DNA of 32,561 nucleotides. Origin: Limosilactobacillus equigenerosi DSM 18793 = JCM 14505. Lineage in GTDB: Bacteria > Bacillota > Bacilli > Lactobacillales > Lactobacillaceae. The stretch is from positions 1 to 32,561 of the forward strand of contig NZ_BBAS01000016.1 in NCBI RefSeq assembly GCF_001311375.1. Direction: 5' to 3'. The notes under the pieces are model-generated. The model worked only from the letters and a program-made list of their open reading frames with translations. It did not search any database and was not told the origin of the DNA. This document shows, piece after piece, positions 1 to 10,438 of this stretch; the stretch's first letter is position 1, and each line of letters opens with the position of its first letter. A program made the position numbers and the translations under genes.

Positions 1-556
1 TTGGTAATTTGAAATCATCACTAAGCATCCAATCACCAAAGGAAGTTAAATTATCATGGGTGATTTGGACTCCCTTTGGTGACCCCGTTGTACCAGAAGT
101 AAAGAGAATATAAACAAGGTCATCACCAGTGACGGGGTGGGTCAATTGATAATCAAGTTGATCATCACCGAGCGTGGTGATATCAGCTAAAGTTACGACC
201 TCAGCTGATGGGGTAATTTCAGTTGGGAATTCGTCAATTGCGATAATCAAACCTGGTTGACCAGTGGTTAAAATTGAAGTTAACCGTGGCATGGCCGTGC
301 CGGTTTCAACTGGAATGTAAGGGTGACCGGCTTTTAAAGCGCCTAAGAAACCAGCTAACATTTCAAATTGGTGATCACCGTAGAATAAAATTGGTTGATG
401 AGCTGGTAAGTTTTGTTGATCCAACCAAGTTGCTAATTGATCCGAAAATTGCTTCAAATCCGCGTAAGTGTGCGTTGTCCCTAATTCATCATATGCAATG
501 ACAGATGGATTAGCTAACGCAATCTGATCAATGCGGGTTAATAAGTTCATAGTCAT
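1..556 (-). CDS. dltA: D-alanine--poly(phosphoribitol) ligase subunit 1 (DltA), 3' part outside the window
   Basis: Adenylates D-alanine and loads it onto the carrier protein DltC, the first step of teichoic acid D-alanylation in the cytoplasm. The reading frame is open from the start to the window edge (about 183 residues). It contains the AMP-binding P-loop motif TSGTTGSPKG near residues 148-158, as expected for this adenylate-forming family. Two in-frame starts are possible, at 556 and 550. An AAGGAGAGG ribosome site lies at about 560-568 and suits either, so I use the longer form. The gene begins 11 bases after the dltX stop, and its ribosome site touches the end of dltX, so the two are co-transcribed. 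The rest of dltA, and presumably dltB, dltC and dltD, lie to the left. Confidence 0.93.
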   Translation of the reverse strand, partial: MTMNLLTRIDQIALANPSVIAYDELGTTHTYADLKQFSDQLATWLDQQNLPAHQPILFYGDHQFEMLAGFLGALKAGHPYIPVETGTAMPRLTSILTTGQPGLIIAIDEFPTEITPSAEVVTLADITTLGDDQLDYQLTHPVTGDDLVYILFTSGTTGSPKGVQITHDNLTSFGDWMLSDDFKLP

Positions 557-567
557 TAATCCTCTCC

Positions 568-696
568 TTAGAATTCGTTATAGATAAATGGTGCTTCGCC
601 GGCGCCAAAGTATCCGTACATGTAGATTAGAATCATCAAAATGATGAAGTAAAAGAGTGTGCGGAAGATAAATTTCCGAACCTCACCAGTCTTCAT
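568..696 (-). CDS. dltX: DltX, teichoic acid D-alanylation small membrane protein
   Basis: A 42-residue protein too short for most gene callers. It has a basic N-terminus (MKTGEVRKFIFRTL), one hydrophobic helix (about residues 13-29) and a C-terminal tail ending PFIYNEF. That length, layout and position directly before dltA match DltX, the small membrane protein encoded first in many dlt operons and needed for D-alanine transfer to teichoic acid. The start is supported by a G-rich ribosome site (AAGGGGGGTG on the minus strand) just upstream. It is the first gene of the operon as seen here. Confidence 0.9.
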   Translation of the reverse strand: MKTGEVRKFIFRTLFYFIILMILIYMYGYFGAGEAPFIYNEF

Positions 697-843
697 TAGC
701 GCACCCCCCTTATTTTAATAAATTAATTTATAATACCAATGATAAAGTATAGTATAAAAAAAAGGGGATAAGTTAATTAATTTTAGTTAAATTACCTTAA
801 AATTGAGTAAAAATATAACAAATATATATACAGGTGGATATCG
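697..843. promoter_or_regulatory. Divergent AT-rich promoter region between dltX and sbcD
   Basis: This gap separates the leftward dlt operon from rightward sbcD. It is very AT-rich. On the minus strand, TATACT-like and TATTAT-like -10 candidates lie at about 735-755, but I see no matching -35 box. On the plus strand a TATATATAC stretch precedes the sbcD ribosome site AGGTGG (about 832-837). Both genes must start here, but I cannot place either promoter firmly. Confidence 0.35.
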
Positions 844-1966
844 ATGCGATTTTTACATACGGCTGATTGGCATGTCGGCAAAGAGTTGAATGGCTATGAT
901 TTAACGGCGGATCATCAAGTAGCTTTTGAGCAAATTAAATCATTAGCTCAAACAGAGCACGTTGATGCAATTGTGGTAGCTGGCGATTTATATGATCGGC
1001 GGGTCCCGCGTGAAGCAGCTGTGGCAACGGTGAATCAAGAATTGAAAGAACTTAATTTGGAGCTCGAATACCCCGTTTTAGCGGTCAGTGGGAATCACGA
1101 TTCAGCAATTCGACTGGGGACGGGGAGTGATTGGTATCAAGCAACGAATTTTTATTTGCATACTGAGTTAGCGCAAGCCTTTGAACCAGTGGTAGTTGGG
1201 GATACACAGTGGTTTTTATTGCCATACTTTGAATTACAAGCGGTTCGCAATTACTTTCATGATGATACGATTCAAAGTTTACCGGTTGCGATGGAAAAAA
1301 ATCGTGGCGGAAATGCAAGCGAAATTTGAACCGCAATATCATCAGGTCTTAGTAGCCCATTTTTTTGCGGCGGGGAGTTCGCGCACGGAGTCGGAAACGA
1401 AAGTTGAAGTTGGGGGCTTAAATGCCGTGCCAACGGATTTACTAGCGGGGTTTGATTATGTGGCGTTGGGGCATTTACATAATCCCAATGCGTTACAGTT
1501 GCCGAGGATTAAATACAGTGGCTCACCATTAAAAATGTCAACTTCAGAAGCAACAATTGAAAAAGGGGTGTGGATTGTTGATACAAAGACCCAACAAGTA
1601 ACGTGGCATGCCTTGCAACCCAAGCATGATTTACGGTTGGTGATCGGAGCGTTCGATGAGCTGGTGGCAGGAAATGAGGCAGGCAACCATGATGACTATG
1701 TGGCGATTAACTTAACGGATGAACAAGCGATTCCCGATGTGATGAGCCGGTTACGGGTGGTCTATCCACGAATTTTAAGTTTGCATCGGTTACACGGAGC
1801 ACAAATAAAATCGCTTGCGACGACGAAACAAGTGAATGTTAAGCAGGCCCCGTTAGCTTTATTAGCCGATTTTTATCAATTAGTGACCGATGGCCAGCAA
1901 TTGAATCCAGCTCAGCAACAGTGGGCAAAAACGAGTTTAGAACAAGTTTTAAAGGGGGATGACTAA
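844..1966 (+). CDS. sbcD: Exonuclease subunit SbcD (Mre11 family), one frameshift in this sequence
   Basis: Nuclease subunit of SbcCD, which cleaves DNA hairpins and processes double-strand ends in the cytoplasm. Metallophosphoesterase motifs are in order: HTADWHVGK near the start, GDLYDRR, SGNHDS, then VLVAHFF and ALGHLHNP after the break. The frame breaks at a run of seven A (1295-1301). With six A the protein reads through as VAMEKIVAEMQAKFEPQY and gives 373 residues, the normal family length. The stop overlaps the sbcC start in a TAATG, so the pair is translationally coupled. The break is probably a sequence error, because both halves are well conserved. Confidence 0.93.
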
Positions 1967-4590
1967 TGCGACCATTGAAGTTAACTTTGGATTATTTTGG
2001 TCCGTATGAGCACGAAACAGTTGATTTTACGCAGTTTAATGAAACGCCGTTGTTTTTGATTACGGGGACGACCGGGAGTGGGAAAACAACGCTATTTGAT
2101 GCGATGTGTTATGCCTTGTTTGGCAAAACGTCCAATGATCAACGCGATGCCCGGTTACTACGGTCTGATTTTGCGCCAGATGCAGAAGATACGTGGGTTA
2201 GTTTTTGGTTTGAGCATCAAGGGGTTGAATATCAAGTTAAACGCCGGGTTCCCCGGTTGATACCAGGCAAAAAAGTGAACGGCCAACGAAGGTAAGTTTA
2301 ATTTATCCATTACAAGCACCGGAACCCACTGAAATCACGAAAGTGGGGGAAGTTAATCAAACGATTGAGCAGTTATTGCATTTACAAGTTGATCAATTTC
2401 GCCAAATTATTTTGCTTCCGCAAGGCAAGTTTCGGGAATTTTTAGCGTCGAGTAGTAAAGATAAAACCGAAATTTTACGAACTTTGTTTGGGACGCAATT
2501 GTATCAACGGTGGGCGGATCGATTAAATCAAGACTTAAAACAATTAGAACAACAACAGACCGAAGCGACGACGAAAATGTTGACGTTACGACGGCAGTTA
2601 GCCGTGGTTGATGATGAACAACCACTAACAGCTTGGCAAACGGCAGTCGCAGCCCGGATTACAGCGATGCAAGCTGAGCAAACGCAACGGCAAGCAAAGT
2701 TGCAAACAATCCAAGCCCTGGTTACGAAGTGGACGCAACAAGTGCAAGCTTGGGAAAAGTGGCAGCAACATCATGAACAGTTGGAGAAAATTTCCCAGGA
2801 AATTAAAGCACTTCGCTTACAAGAGCCGGCGATGAAAGCGCAACAAACGACCATCAAATTATTAGAATGGGTGCAACAACAAAGTAGTTATTAACGCAAG
2901 TGCAACAATTAACGCAACAAATTACGAAGTGGGAAACGCAACTAAGGACGGCTAAACAAGCCGCTAAGCAGTCGCAAGCAGAATTAGCGAAGCTACAAGC
3001 GAAATTAGCCACGTACGATGATTTGGAGCAAACGCAACGCCAAGTTACGCTGCAACAAGCGCAGGCGGCTAAATTAGCACCACGCTGGGAGCAATTGCAA
3101 CAAGTACAAACGAAACAAACGCAATTAGAGCGGCAAGTCGCACAATCCCAACAATCATTAACTACGGCGACCACCGCTTGGCGCAAGCGGAAGCAAGTTG
3201 GCGCCAACTGGATGATCAGTATGTCCGGGGGCAAATTGCACAATTAGCGCAACGATTAGCGCCGGATAGTCCATGTCCGGTTTGTGGATCGTGCGACCAT
3301 CCTCATCCAGCTGTAACTACGGCGGGGGAAACGATTAGCGAATCCGAATTAAAACAGGCGCAAGCGACACGGGATCAAGCAAAAATGACGCAAGCGCAGG
3401 CCCAAGCTACGTTAACTACGCAGCACCAGCAATTGCAAGAGCAACAGCGGCAACAAGAACAATTAACAGCATTCCTACAACAGGAGCTAGCGACGCAGTC
3501 AGATGTTGCCGAGGCATATCAAGCGTTTGTGGCCAAAGTGGCCAGTGACCAAACGAAGTTACAGCAACGCCAAGCTGAAGCGGAACAAGTAAAAACGGCC
3601 GTTCAACAGGCAACCCAAATTTTGACGCAAGCGCAAACCCAACAACAAACCTTACAGGAACAGTTGACGCAGGCCCAAGCAGAATTAGGAACGCAACAAG
3701 CGACCTTGCAACAACGGATAGCATCGGAGCAACCGACGTTAACGCTACCGGAGCTAATGGAGCGAGCAACTGAAGTGGTTAAGTTACCCGCATTACGGCA
3801 ACAAGTCCAGACCTTTCAGACCAAATTAACGGCCGCGACAGAACGGTATGACTTGTTAACCGAGCAAACGGTAATTAAACCTAGCGAGGATCAGGAATAC
3901 GTTCAACAAGCTCTTATGCAGGCCCAAGCGCAACAACAGGAGTTATATACCGCAGTCGGCAAGGTTGATGAGGTCATTGAGCATTGGCAATCTATCAGAA
4001 ATCAAGTAGCCGAGTTAGCCCAAACGTATGCGCAAACTGATCAACAACATCGACAATTGTATGATTTAGTGACGGTGATGCGTGGTAAAGGCACGACCAA
4101 GTTGAGTTTCGAACGGTTTGTCTTACAACAATTCTTTGGTGAAGTGTTACAAGTTGCTAGTCAACGCTTGCTCCAATTAACGGATGGTCGGTATTATTTT
4201 GAACTTGATCAATCGTTGGGGGGCGTTGAAAGTAAGGTCGGCCTTGAAGTAAATGTCTTTGATGAGCATGCCGGGAAACTCCGAAGTGTGCATACGTTGT
4301 CTGGTGGCGAAAGTTTTATGGCCTCCTTATCCCTGGCGCTCGCCCTTGGTGAAGTCGTGCAACAACGGGAGGGGAGCGTTAAAATTGAAGCCTTATTTGT
4401 GGATGAAGGCTTTGGGTCATTGGATCAAACGGCCCTTGAACAGGCCCTAGCCTCACTTCAAGCGATTAATGGGCAACGGATGGTTGGAATAATTTCGCAT
4501 GTGAGTGAATTAAAAGCGCAAATTCCGGATCAGTTAGTGGTTACGGCGCAACATGGGCGAAGTACGATTAGTTATCGTCATCAGTCATAA
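1966..4590 (+). CDS. sbcC: Exonuclease subunit SbcC (Rad50-type ATPase), three frameshifts in this sequence
   Basis: ATPase partner of SbcD. The N-terminal half-site has Walker A GTTGSGKTT (near residues 34-42). Long Gln/Ala-rich coiled coils flank a zinc-hook CPVC (codons 3274-3285). The C-terminus has the ABC signature TLSGGES, then Walker B LFVDEGFGSLD. Three single-base deletions break the frame: in the A6 run at 2269-2274, in TT at 2888-2889 and in TT at 3178-3179. Adding one base at each joins all four pieces into about 875 residues, somewhat shorter than many homologues because the coils are short. The coils are dominated by CAA codons (Q-rich), unlike neighbouring genes. Confidence 0.92.
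2790..2803. promoter_or_regulatory. Noc-binding-site-like palindrome inside sbcC
   Basis: ATTTCCCAGGAAAT matches the Bacillus subtilis Noc-binding consensus ATTTCCCGGGAAAT at 13 of 14 positions. It sits in the coding region for KISQEI in the SbcC coiled coil. A noc gene is present in the window at 15405-16327. Binding is inferred only. Confidence 0.4.
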
Positions 4591-4597
4591 AAGTCAA

Positions 4598-4626
4598 TTG
4601 CACAAACTGGTTAAGTATACTAAAAT
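4598..4626 (+). promoter_or_regulatory. Promoter of the serS T-box leader
   Basis: TTGCAC (4598-4603) and TAAAAT (4621-4626) are separated by exactly 17 bases. The site lies just after the sbcC stop and just before the T-box leader, so transcription should begin near 4633. Confidence 0.6.
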
Positions 4627-4632
4627 GATTGA

Positions 4633-4861
4633 TAATAATAAAACACGTCGGATATTAAGTAGTGTGACTAGAGAGCTTACGGATGGTGGAAAGTAAGTGC
4701 ATGAAATTTCCAATCTGATTAAAGTGGGCGGGTAATGCCGCACGGGTGACGGACGTTATGACGTTAGCAAAGTGTGTCAAAGAAAAACTTTGACGAATCT
4801 GGGTGGTACCGCGGAAAAAAGAGCCATTTCGTCCCAATTGGAGATGAAGTGGCTCTTTTTG
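4633..4861 (+). promoter_or_regulatory. Serine T-box riboswitch controlling serS
   Basis: A tRNA-sensing leader that reads through its terminator when serine tRNA is uncharged. Stem I carries the AGAGAG element and the GGATGGTGGAAA terminal-loop region (about 4670-4692). The arms TCGGAT (4650-4655) and ATCTGA can pair, which places TCC, a serine codon, in the specifier position just before the 3' arm. The antiterminator T-box GGGTGGTACCGCGG is at 4801-4814. It competes with a terminator hairpin at about 4819-4861 (arms AAGAGCCA and TGGCTCTT, then a T-run). The serS ribosome site follows directly. Confidence 0.93.
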
Positions 4862-4885
4862 ATTTATAAATAAGGAGAAGTAGGA

Positions 4886-6180
4886 ATGTTAGATTTAAAG
4901 CAAATTCGCCAACAACCAGATTGGTTTAAGGAAAAGTTAGCAACACGGGGCGTGGACGCTGCTGATATTGATGCTGTGTTAGCCTTGATGTTAAGCGGCG
5001 GGAATTATTACAACAAACGGAAAATTTGAAGGCGGAACGGAATACGGCCTCAAAGCAAATTGGGGAAGCCAAGCGTAACCACGAATCAGCGGACGAAGCC
5101 ATTGCCAAGATGCAAGCTGTTGGGGCGCAAATTAAGGAATTAGACGAACAAGTAAATGCCGTTGATACTGAATTACATGATCGGTTAGCACACTTGCCAA
5201 ATATTCCGCATGAAGGGGTTCCGGTTAGCTTAACTGAAGATGGTGCCGAAGAAATGCGGCGGGTTGGTGCAATCAAGGAATTTGATTTCACCCCTAAGAA
5301 TCACTGGGAAATTGGGGAAGAACTAGGAATCTTAGACTTTGATCGGGCAGCGAAAGTTTCTGGGGCCCGCTTTGTTTACTATGTTGGGCTCGGGGCCCAA
5401 TTAGAACGGGCGATTTACAACTTTATGTTAGACGAACACATGAAGGAAGGGTATACAGAAGTCTTACCGCCATACATCGTGAATGCGCACTCAATGTATG
5501 GAACGGGGCAATTCCCGAAGTTTAAAGAAGACGTCTACCAAGTTAACGGGGAAAACATGACGTTAATCCCAACGGCGGAAGTGCCATTAACGAATTACTT
5601 TGGCAATGAAGTGATTCCAGCTGAAGAATTACCAATTCGGGTTACGGCCTTATCACCAAGTTTTCGGTCAGAAGCTGGGGCTGCCGGTCGGGATACTCGG
5701 GGCTTAATTCGGATGCACCAATTTAACAAGGTTGAAATGGTGAAGTACACGAAGCCAGAACAATCATGGGAAGAATTAGAAATGATGACGCAAAATGCCG
5801 AAAATATTTTACAAAAGTTAGGCCTTAGTTACCATGTCATCAAGTTAACGAGTGGGGATATGAGTTTCACGGCGTCTGAAACGCATGACTTAGAAGTTTG
5901 GATGCCGGCCCAAGCGAAGTACCGGGAAATTTCCAGTTGTTCGAACTGTCTTGATTTCCAAGCTCGGCGGTTACACACGCAATACCGGGATGAAAATGGG
6001 AAGTTACAATATGTCCACACGTTAAACGGATCTGGTTTAGCGGTTGGTCGGACGGTAGCGGCCATTTTAGAAAATTACCAAAATGAAGATGGTTCCGTGA
6101 CGATTCCGGAAGTCTTAGTGCCATACTTCCATGGAATTACGAAGATTACCAAGGAAAATGCGGTGCCATTCCGTAAGTAA
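4886..6180 (+). CDS. serS: Serine--tRNA ligase, one frameshift in this sequence
   Basis: Class II aminoacyl-tRNA synthetase charging tRNA-Ser in the cytoplasm. The start ATG follows a GGAGAAG ribosome site and gives the typical N-terminus [18 protein letters not shown]. This is followed by the helical tRNA-binding arm and the catalytic domain ([33 protein letters not shown]). One G is missing near 4987. Restoring it gives [19 protein letters not shown] and a 431-residue protein, normal for SerRS. Without it, translation would stop at about residue 50. As serS is essential, a sequence error is the likely cause. Confidence 0.96.
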
Positions 6181-6210
6181 TAACAGCTGAATGGGAATGT
6201 CCCACATTCA

Positions 6211-6258
6211 AAATAGGGCTCGTATCGCTGGTAAAACAGCGATGTGAGCCCTATTTGT
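6211..6258 (+). terminator. Long hairpin after serS, terminator-like
   Basis: The arms AAATAGGGCTC and GAGCCCTATTT enclose a second stem, ATCGCTG and CAGCGAT. Together they make about 18 base pairs with a short loop, 30 bases after the serS stop. The tail is TTTGTGTCT rather than a clean T-run, so termination is likely but less certain than the structure. Confidence 0.7.
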
Positions 6259-6335
6259 GTCTGGTTCCGGTTGGGTTTTAAAAAGGATTTAATAACTACT
6301 TTGATAAAATTTAACAACGTTTGGCCATAGTAGGT

Positions 6336-6360
6336 TATAATTCACTTGTAAGCGCTTTAT
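6336..6360 (+). promoter_or_regulatory. -10 box with overlapping cre (CcpA) site upstream of the alcohol dehydrogenase
   Basis: A perfect TATAAT at 6336-6341 is followed at 6347-6360 by TGTAAGCGCTTTAT, which fits the cre consensus TGWAARCGYTWNCW at 13 of 14 positions. I see no -35 box at good spacing. A cre over the transcription start normally means carbon catabolite repression by CcpA. Confidence 0.65.
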
Positions 6361-6395
6361 TGATTTTAGGTTTAAAATGAAAGGTGGTCAAAATA

Positions 6396-7467
6396 ATGCG
6401 CGGCTTTGCAATGATTGAACCTGGCAAGACTGGTTTTATTGATAAGGAAGATCCTAAAGTAGGTCCTCGTGATGCTTTAATTCGTCCCTTAGCGGTTGCT
6501 CCATGTACGTCAGATATTCATACTGTATATGAAGATGCCCTTGGTCCAAGACAAAATATGATTTTGGGTCACGAAGCGTGTGGGGTGATTGTTGAAGTCG
6601 GGAGTGAGGTTAAAGATTTTAAACCTGGCGACAAGGTTTTAGTTCCGGCAATCACCCCCAACTGGTCTGACGTATACTCGCAAGCTGGGTACGCTACTGA
6701 TTCAGATGGAATGCTAGGTGGTTGGAAATTTTCTAACATCAAAGATGGGGTGTTTGGGACTCGGTTCCATGTTAATGACGCGGATGGGAATTTAGCACAT
6801 TTACCAGCTGAAATTGATCCAGCTGAAGCATGTATGTTATCAGACATGATTCCAACCGGGTTGCATGCTTCTGAAATGGCGGGAGTAACTTTTGGTGATA
6901 CGGTTGCAGTGATTGGGATTGGTCCAGTAGGGTTAATGGCCTTACGGGGAGCGGTCTTACATGGAGCTGGGCGCGTATTTGCGGTTGGTTCCCGAGCTAA
7001 GACCGTTGAAGTTGCTAAACAATATGGGGCGACGGATATTATTGATTACCACAATGGTGATATTGCAGATCAAATTTTAGCAGCCACGAATGGTGTGGGC
7101 GTTGATAAAGTTTTGATTGCTGGTGGGGATGCTGAGCATACGTTTGCGGATGCCGTTAAAATGTTGAAACCAGGTGGTTCAATCGGTAATGTTAATTATT
7201 TGAATGGCCATGATAATGTTGTCTTTAATGCTGGCGACTGGGGCGTTGGTATGGGGCATAAAACAATCCATGGTGGATTAATGCCTGGTGGACGTTTACG
7301 AATGGAAAAGTTAGCTGCATTAGTTGTTAATGGTCGGATTGATCCGTCATTATTGATTACGCATCGGTTTGAAGGATTTGAAAAAAATCCCAGATGCGAT
7401 TGAGTTAATGCACCATAAACCAGCAGACTTAATTAAACCTGTCGTTATCTGTAATGACATTGACTAA
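6396..7467 (+). CDS. NADP-type zinc secondary-alcohol dehydrogenase, frameshifted near the 3' end
   Basis: Medium-chain zinc alcohol dehydrogenase closely resembling Clostridium beijerinckii isopropanol dehydrogenase. Those enzymes interconvert ketones such as acetone and secondary alcohols. The catalytic zinc ligands are in register at Cys37 (APCTSDIHT) and His59 (GHEACG), with the expected Asp in LSDMIPTG. The Rossmann motif is GIGPVG, and GSRAK matches the NADP(H)-selecting GSR of the C. beijerinckii type. I use the ATG at 6396 because AAAGGTGG lies just before it; the GTG at 6384 overlaps that ribosome site. A seven-A run at 7381-7387 breaks the frame. With six A the C-terminus is GFEKIPDAIELMHHKPADLI, giving 356 residues. 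The true substrate is unknown. Confidence 0.88.
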
Positions 7468-7491
7468 TAATGGATTAGGTTTATTGAAATT

Positions 7492-7532
7492 AAAAAGGGA
7501 GCGTGACTGAGTTCAGTCATCGCTCCCTTTTT
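7492..7532. terminator. Bidirectional terminator between the alcohol dehydrogenase and trpS
   Basis: A near-perfect hairpin with arms AAAAAGGGAGCG-TGACTGA and TCAGTCA-TCGCTCCCTTTTT and a two-base loop. It has A-runs and T-runs on both sides, so it can end transcription of both convergent genes. Confidence 0.9.
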
Positions 7533-7536
7533 AGGA

Positions 7537-8562
<1,026 letters not shown>

Positions 8563-8578
8563 TGTAAAACTTCCTTTC

Positions 8579-8789
8579 ATAAAAAAAAGCCCGGTGTTGG
8601 AGATAGCCAACATCGGGCGATTAATAACCGCGGTACCACCGATTTTGTAAAGTTTAAGCAACTTTACCACTTAAAATAATCGTTAAGCTGTCCATCGAGA
8701 CCCAATTCGTTGACCATCGGGTAATCTTTTCAGTCGCTGGGATTACTTCCTGTTAGTGATGGGGACTACTACATTCTCGACAGTATTCA
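8579..8789 (-). promoter_or_regulatory. Tryptophan T-box riboswitch controlling trpS
   Basis: On the minus strand the antiterminator element GGTGGTACCGCGG lies at about 8628-8640. A terminator hairpin follows at about 8581-8619 (arms GCCCGATGTTGG and CCAACACCGGGC, then eight T). In stem I the arms CTGTC and GACAG can pair, which puts TGG, the tryptophan codon, in the specifier position followed by A. This agrees with the downstream gene. Confidence 0.9.
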
Positions 8790-8795
8790 ATGCTT

Positions 8796-8823
8796 ATTAT
8801 AAAGCAATTTAAGTTAAGCGCAA
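8796..8823 (-). promoter_or_regulatory. Promoter of the trpS leader, overlapping the end of tyrS
   Basis: On the minus strand, TTGCGC (8823-8818) and a perfect TATAAT (8801-8796) are 16 bases apart. I see no terminator between tyrS and this site, so trpS may be transcribed both from here and by read-through from tyrS. Confidence 0.6.
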
Positions 8824-8825
8824 GT

Positions 8826-10082
8826 TTATTTGTTGGTTACCTTAGCTAACGTGTAATTCTTCTTTCCGCGCCGAACTACCACATATTTACCATCAAAGTG
8901 GGTGGTTGGGTCAAGCGTTGCGTCAACATCAGCCACCTTTTCACCATTGATGCGAATGGCGCCGTTGGTTACATCTTCACGGGCTTGGCGCTTCGATTTT
9001 TCCACGCCAAATTCAACTAACCAATCAACGATGTTCATTGGAGTAGCCGGTACATCAACGGATTGCGTGCCCTTGAAAGCTTGTTCTAATTCCGCAGTCG
9101 TGAGCGCTTGAATATCACCACTAAAGAGGAGTTGAGAAATCTTTTCCGCTTCATCAGTGGCAGCCTGACCGTGAACGAAGGTCGTTACTTCTTGGGCGAG
9201 GCGCCGTTGAGCTTCCCGCTTCCAAGGTTGATTAGCCACTTTTTCGGCAAGGTCATTAATTTCCGCTTGATCAAGGAAGGTGAAGTACTTCAAGTATTTC
9301 ACTACATCGCGATCATCTTGGTTTAACCAGAATTGGTAGAATTCGTATGGCGTAGTCTTTTCCGGATCAAGCCAGACGGCGCCACCAGCGGTCTTTCCGA
9401 ATTTGGTTCCGTCAGCTTTTAACATTAATGGAATCGTTAATCCAAAGGCTTTGGCATCAGCGCCTTTGACTTTATGGATTAAATCAATCCCGGCCGTAAT
9501 GTTACCCCATTGGTCGGAACCACCGATTTCTAATTGAACGTCATGATGATCGTATAAGTGTAAGAAATCGACAGATTGGAGAATTTGGTAAGTAAATTCG
9601 GTAAAGGAAATCCCGGTTTCGAGCCGGCTAGCAACGACTTCCTTGTTTAACATGGTGTTAACGTTAAATAACTTTCCGTAATCACGCAAAAAGTCGATTA
9701 AGTTTAATTTGCTTAACCATTCACGGTTGTTGACGATGGTGAAGTTTTCCGTCCCAAATAATTTAATCATTTGGTTGGTGAGGGCTTCTTCGTTGTGTTC
9801 AATCTTGGATTTAGTTTGTAAATCCCGTTCGGTTTTACGACCGGATGGATCCCCAATCGCGCCCGTACCACCCCCGATAATAATTACGGGATGGTGGCCA
9901 GCTAATTGGAAGCGCTTGAGCATCATGAAGGGAATTAAGTGCCCAATGTGGAGACTGTCCCCTGTTGGATCCGTTCCACAGTAAAGGGAAATGGCTTTTT
10001 CGTTGGTGAGGGCGGTTAACCCCTCTTCGTCAGTTACTTGGTTGATGGCACCGCGCCACCGTAATTCATCGATAATGTTCAT
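8826..10082 (-). CDS. tyrS: Tyrosine--tRNA ligase
   Basis: Intact 418-residue class I synthetase charging tRNA-Tyr. HIGH is at residues 45-48 (SLHIGHL). The tyrosine-pocket motifs YQILQSVDF and GGSDQWGNI follow, then the KMSKS equivalent KFGKT. A C-terminal S4 RNA-binding domain ends the protein (VEKSKRQAREDV). The sequence and length match the bacterial TyrRS type. It is controlled by its own T-box and lies directly upstream of trpS on the same strand. Confidence 0.97.
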   Translation of the reverse strand: MNIIDELRWRGAINQVTDEEGLTALTNEKAISLYCGTDPTGDSLHIGHLIPFMMLKRFQLAGHHPVIIIGGGTGAIGDPSGRKTERDLQTKSKIEHNEEALTNQMIKLFGTENFTIVNNREWLSKLNLIDFLRDYGKLFNVNTMLNKEVVASRLETGISFTEFTYQILQSVDFLHLYDHHDVQLEIGGSDQWGNITAGIDLIHKVKGADAKAFGLTIPLMLKADGTKFGKTAGGAVWLDPEKTTPYEFYQFWLNQDDRDVVKYLKYFTFLDQAEINDLAEKVANQPWKREAQRRLAQEVTTFVHGQAATDEAEKISQLLFSGDIQALTTAELEQAFKGTQSVDVPATPMNIVDWLVEFGVEKSKRQAREDVTNGAIRINGEKVADVDATLDPTTHFDGKYVVVRRGKKNYTLAKVTNK

Positions 10083-10109
10083 TAAAAAACCTCCAAATTT
10101 TAAAATGAA

Positions 10110-10329
10110 GTAACGAAAAAGCGTCCCAAGGCAAGATTAACTTACCTTTGGGACGCCTGAAGTTAAGCGTGGTACCACCCGCATTTACATCATTTTCGAT
10201 GCCTCATTTTAAGCCTACAAATTGTTCATTACGGGGTAATTCGTTCCATCATTTGGGCTAGTTTGCAGCTTCCACTAGCTCTCTGCCGTTTTCCAAAATT
10301 GATTAACTACTAAGACCGTAATGCTTGAT
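10110..10329 (-). promoter_or_regulatory. Tyrosine T-box riboswitch controlling tyrS
   Basis: The minus strand carries the AGAGAG stem I element (about 10278-10284) and the antiterminator GCGGGTGGTACCACG (about 10168-10183). A strong terminator hairpin lies at 10115-10157 (arms GCGTCCCAAAGG and CCTTGGGACGC, then a T-run). The arms CATTACGG and CCGTAATG pair in the lower stem I and place TAC, a tyrosine codon, close to the 3' arm. The base after TAC is C rather than the usual purine, so the exact specifier register is less sure. Confidence 0.88.
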
Positions 10330-10335
10330 AATCAT

Positions 10336-10364
10336 ATTAAACCCGAATCTGGTCATGGCGTCAA
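10336..10364 (-). promoter_or_regulatory. Promoter of the tyrS leader
   Basis: On the minus strand, TTGACG (10364-10359) and TTTAAT (10341-10336) are separated by 17 bases, just upstream of the T-box. It is back-to-back with the permease promoter, with 39 bases between the two -35 boxes. Confidence 0.65.
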
Positions 10365-10403
10365 GGAAAACCATACTTTAAAAAGTTAATAAATGCTAAA
10401 CGG

Positions 10404-10432
10404 TTGACATGCTGAATATTCATATATATAAT
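10404..10432 (+). promoter_or_regulatory. Consensus sigma-A promoter of the permease leader
   Basis: TTGACA (10404-10409) and TATAAT (10427-10432) are both perfect and have the ideal 17-base spacer. This is the strongest promoter in the window apart from the pair at its right end. Transcription should start near 10439. Confidence 0.88.
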
Positions 10433-10438
10433 GTAAAA

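Noticed and set aside
274-501. A 75-codon plus-strand frame
   Set aside because: It lies entirely antisense to dltA, which is clearly coding.
2854-3769. Long open frames on the minus strand (129 and 117 codons), one very cysteine-rich
   Set aside because: They are antisense to the Q- and A-rich SbcC coils. Repeated CAA/GCA codons remove stops and read as Cys, Val and Leu on the other strand. No ribosome site or family resemblance.
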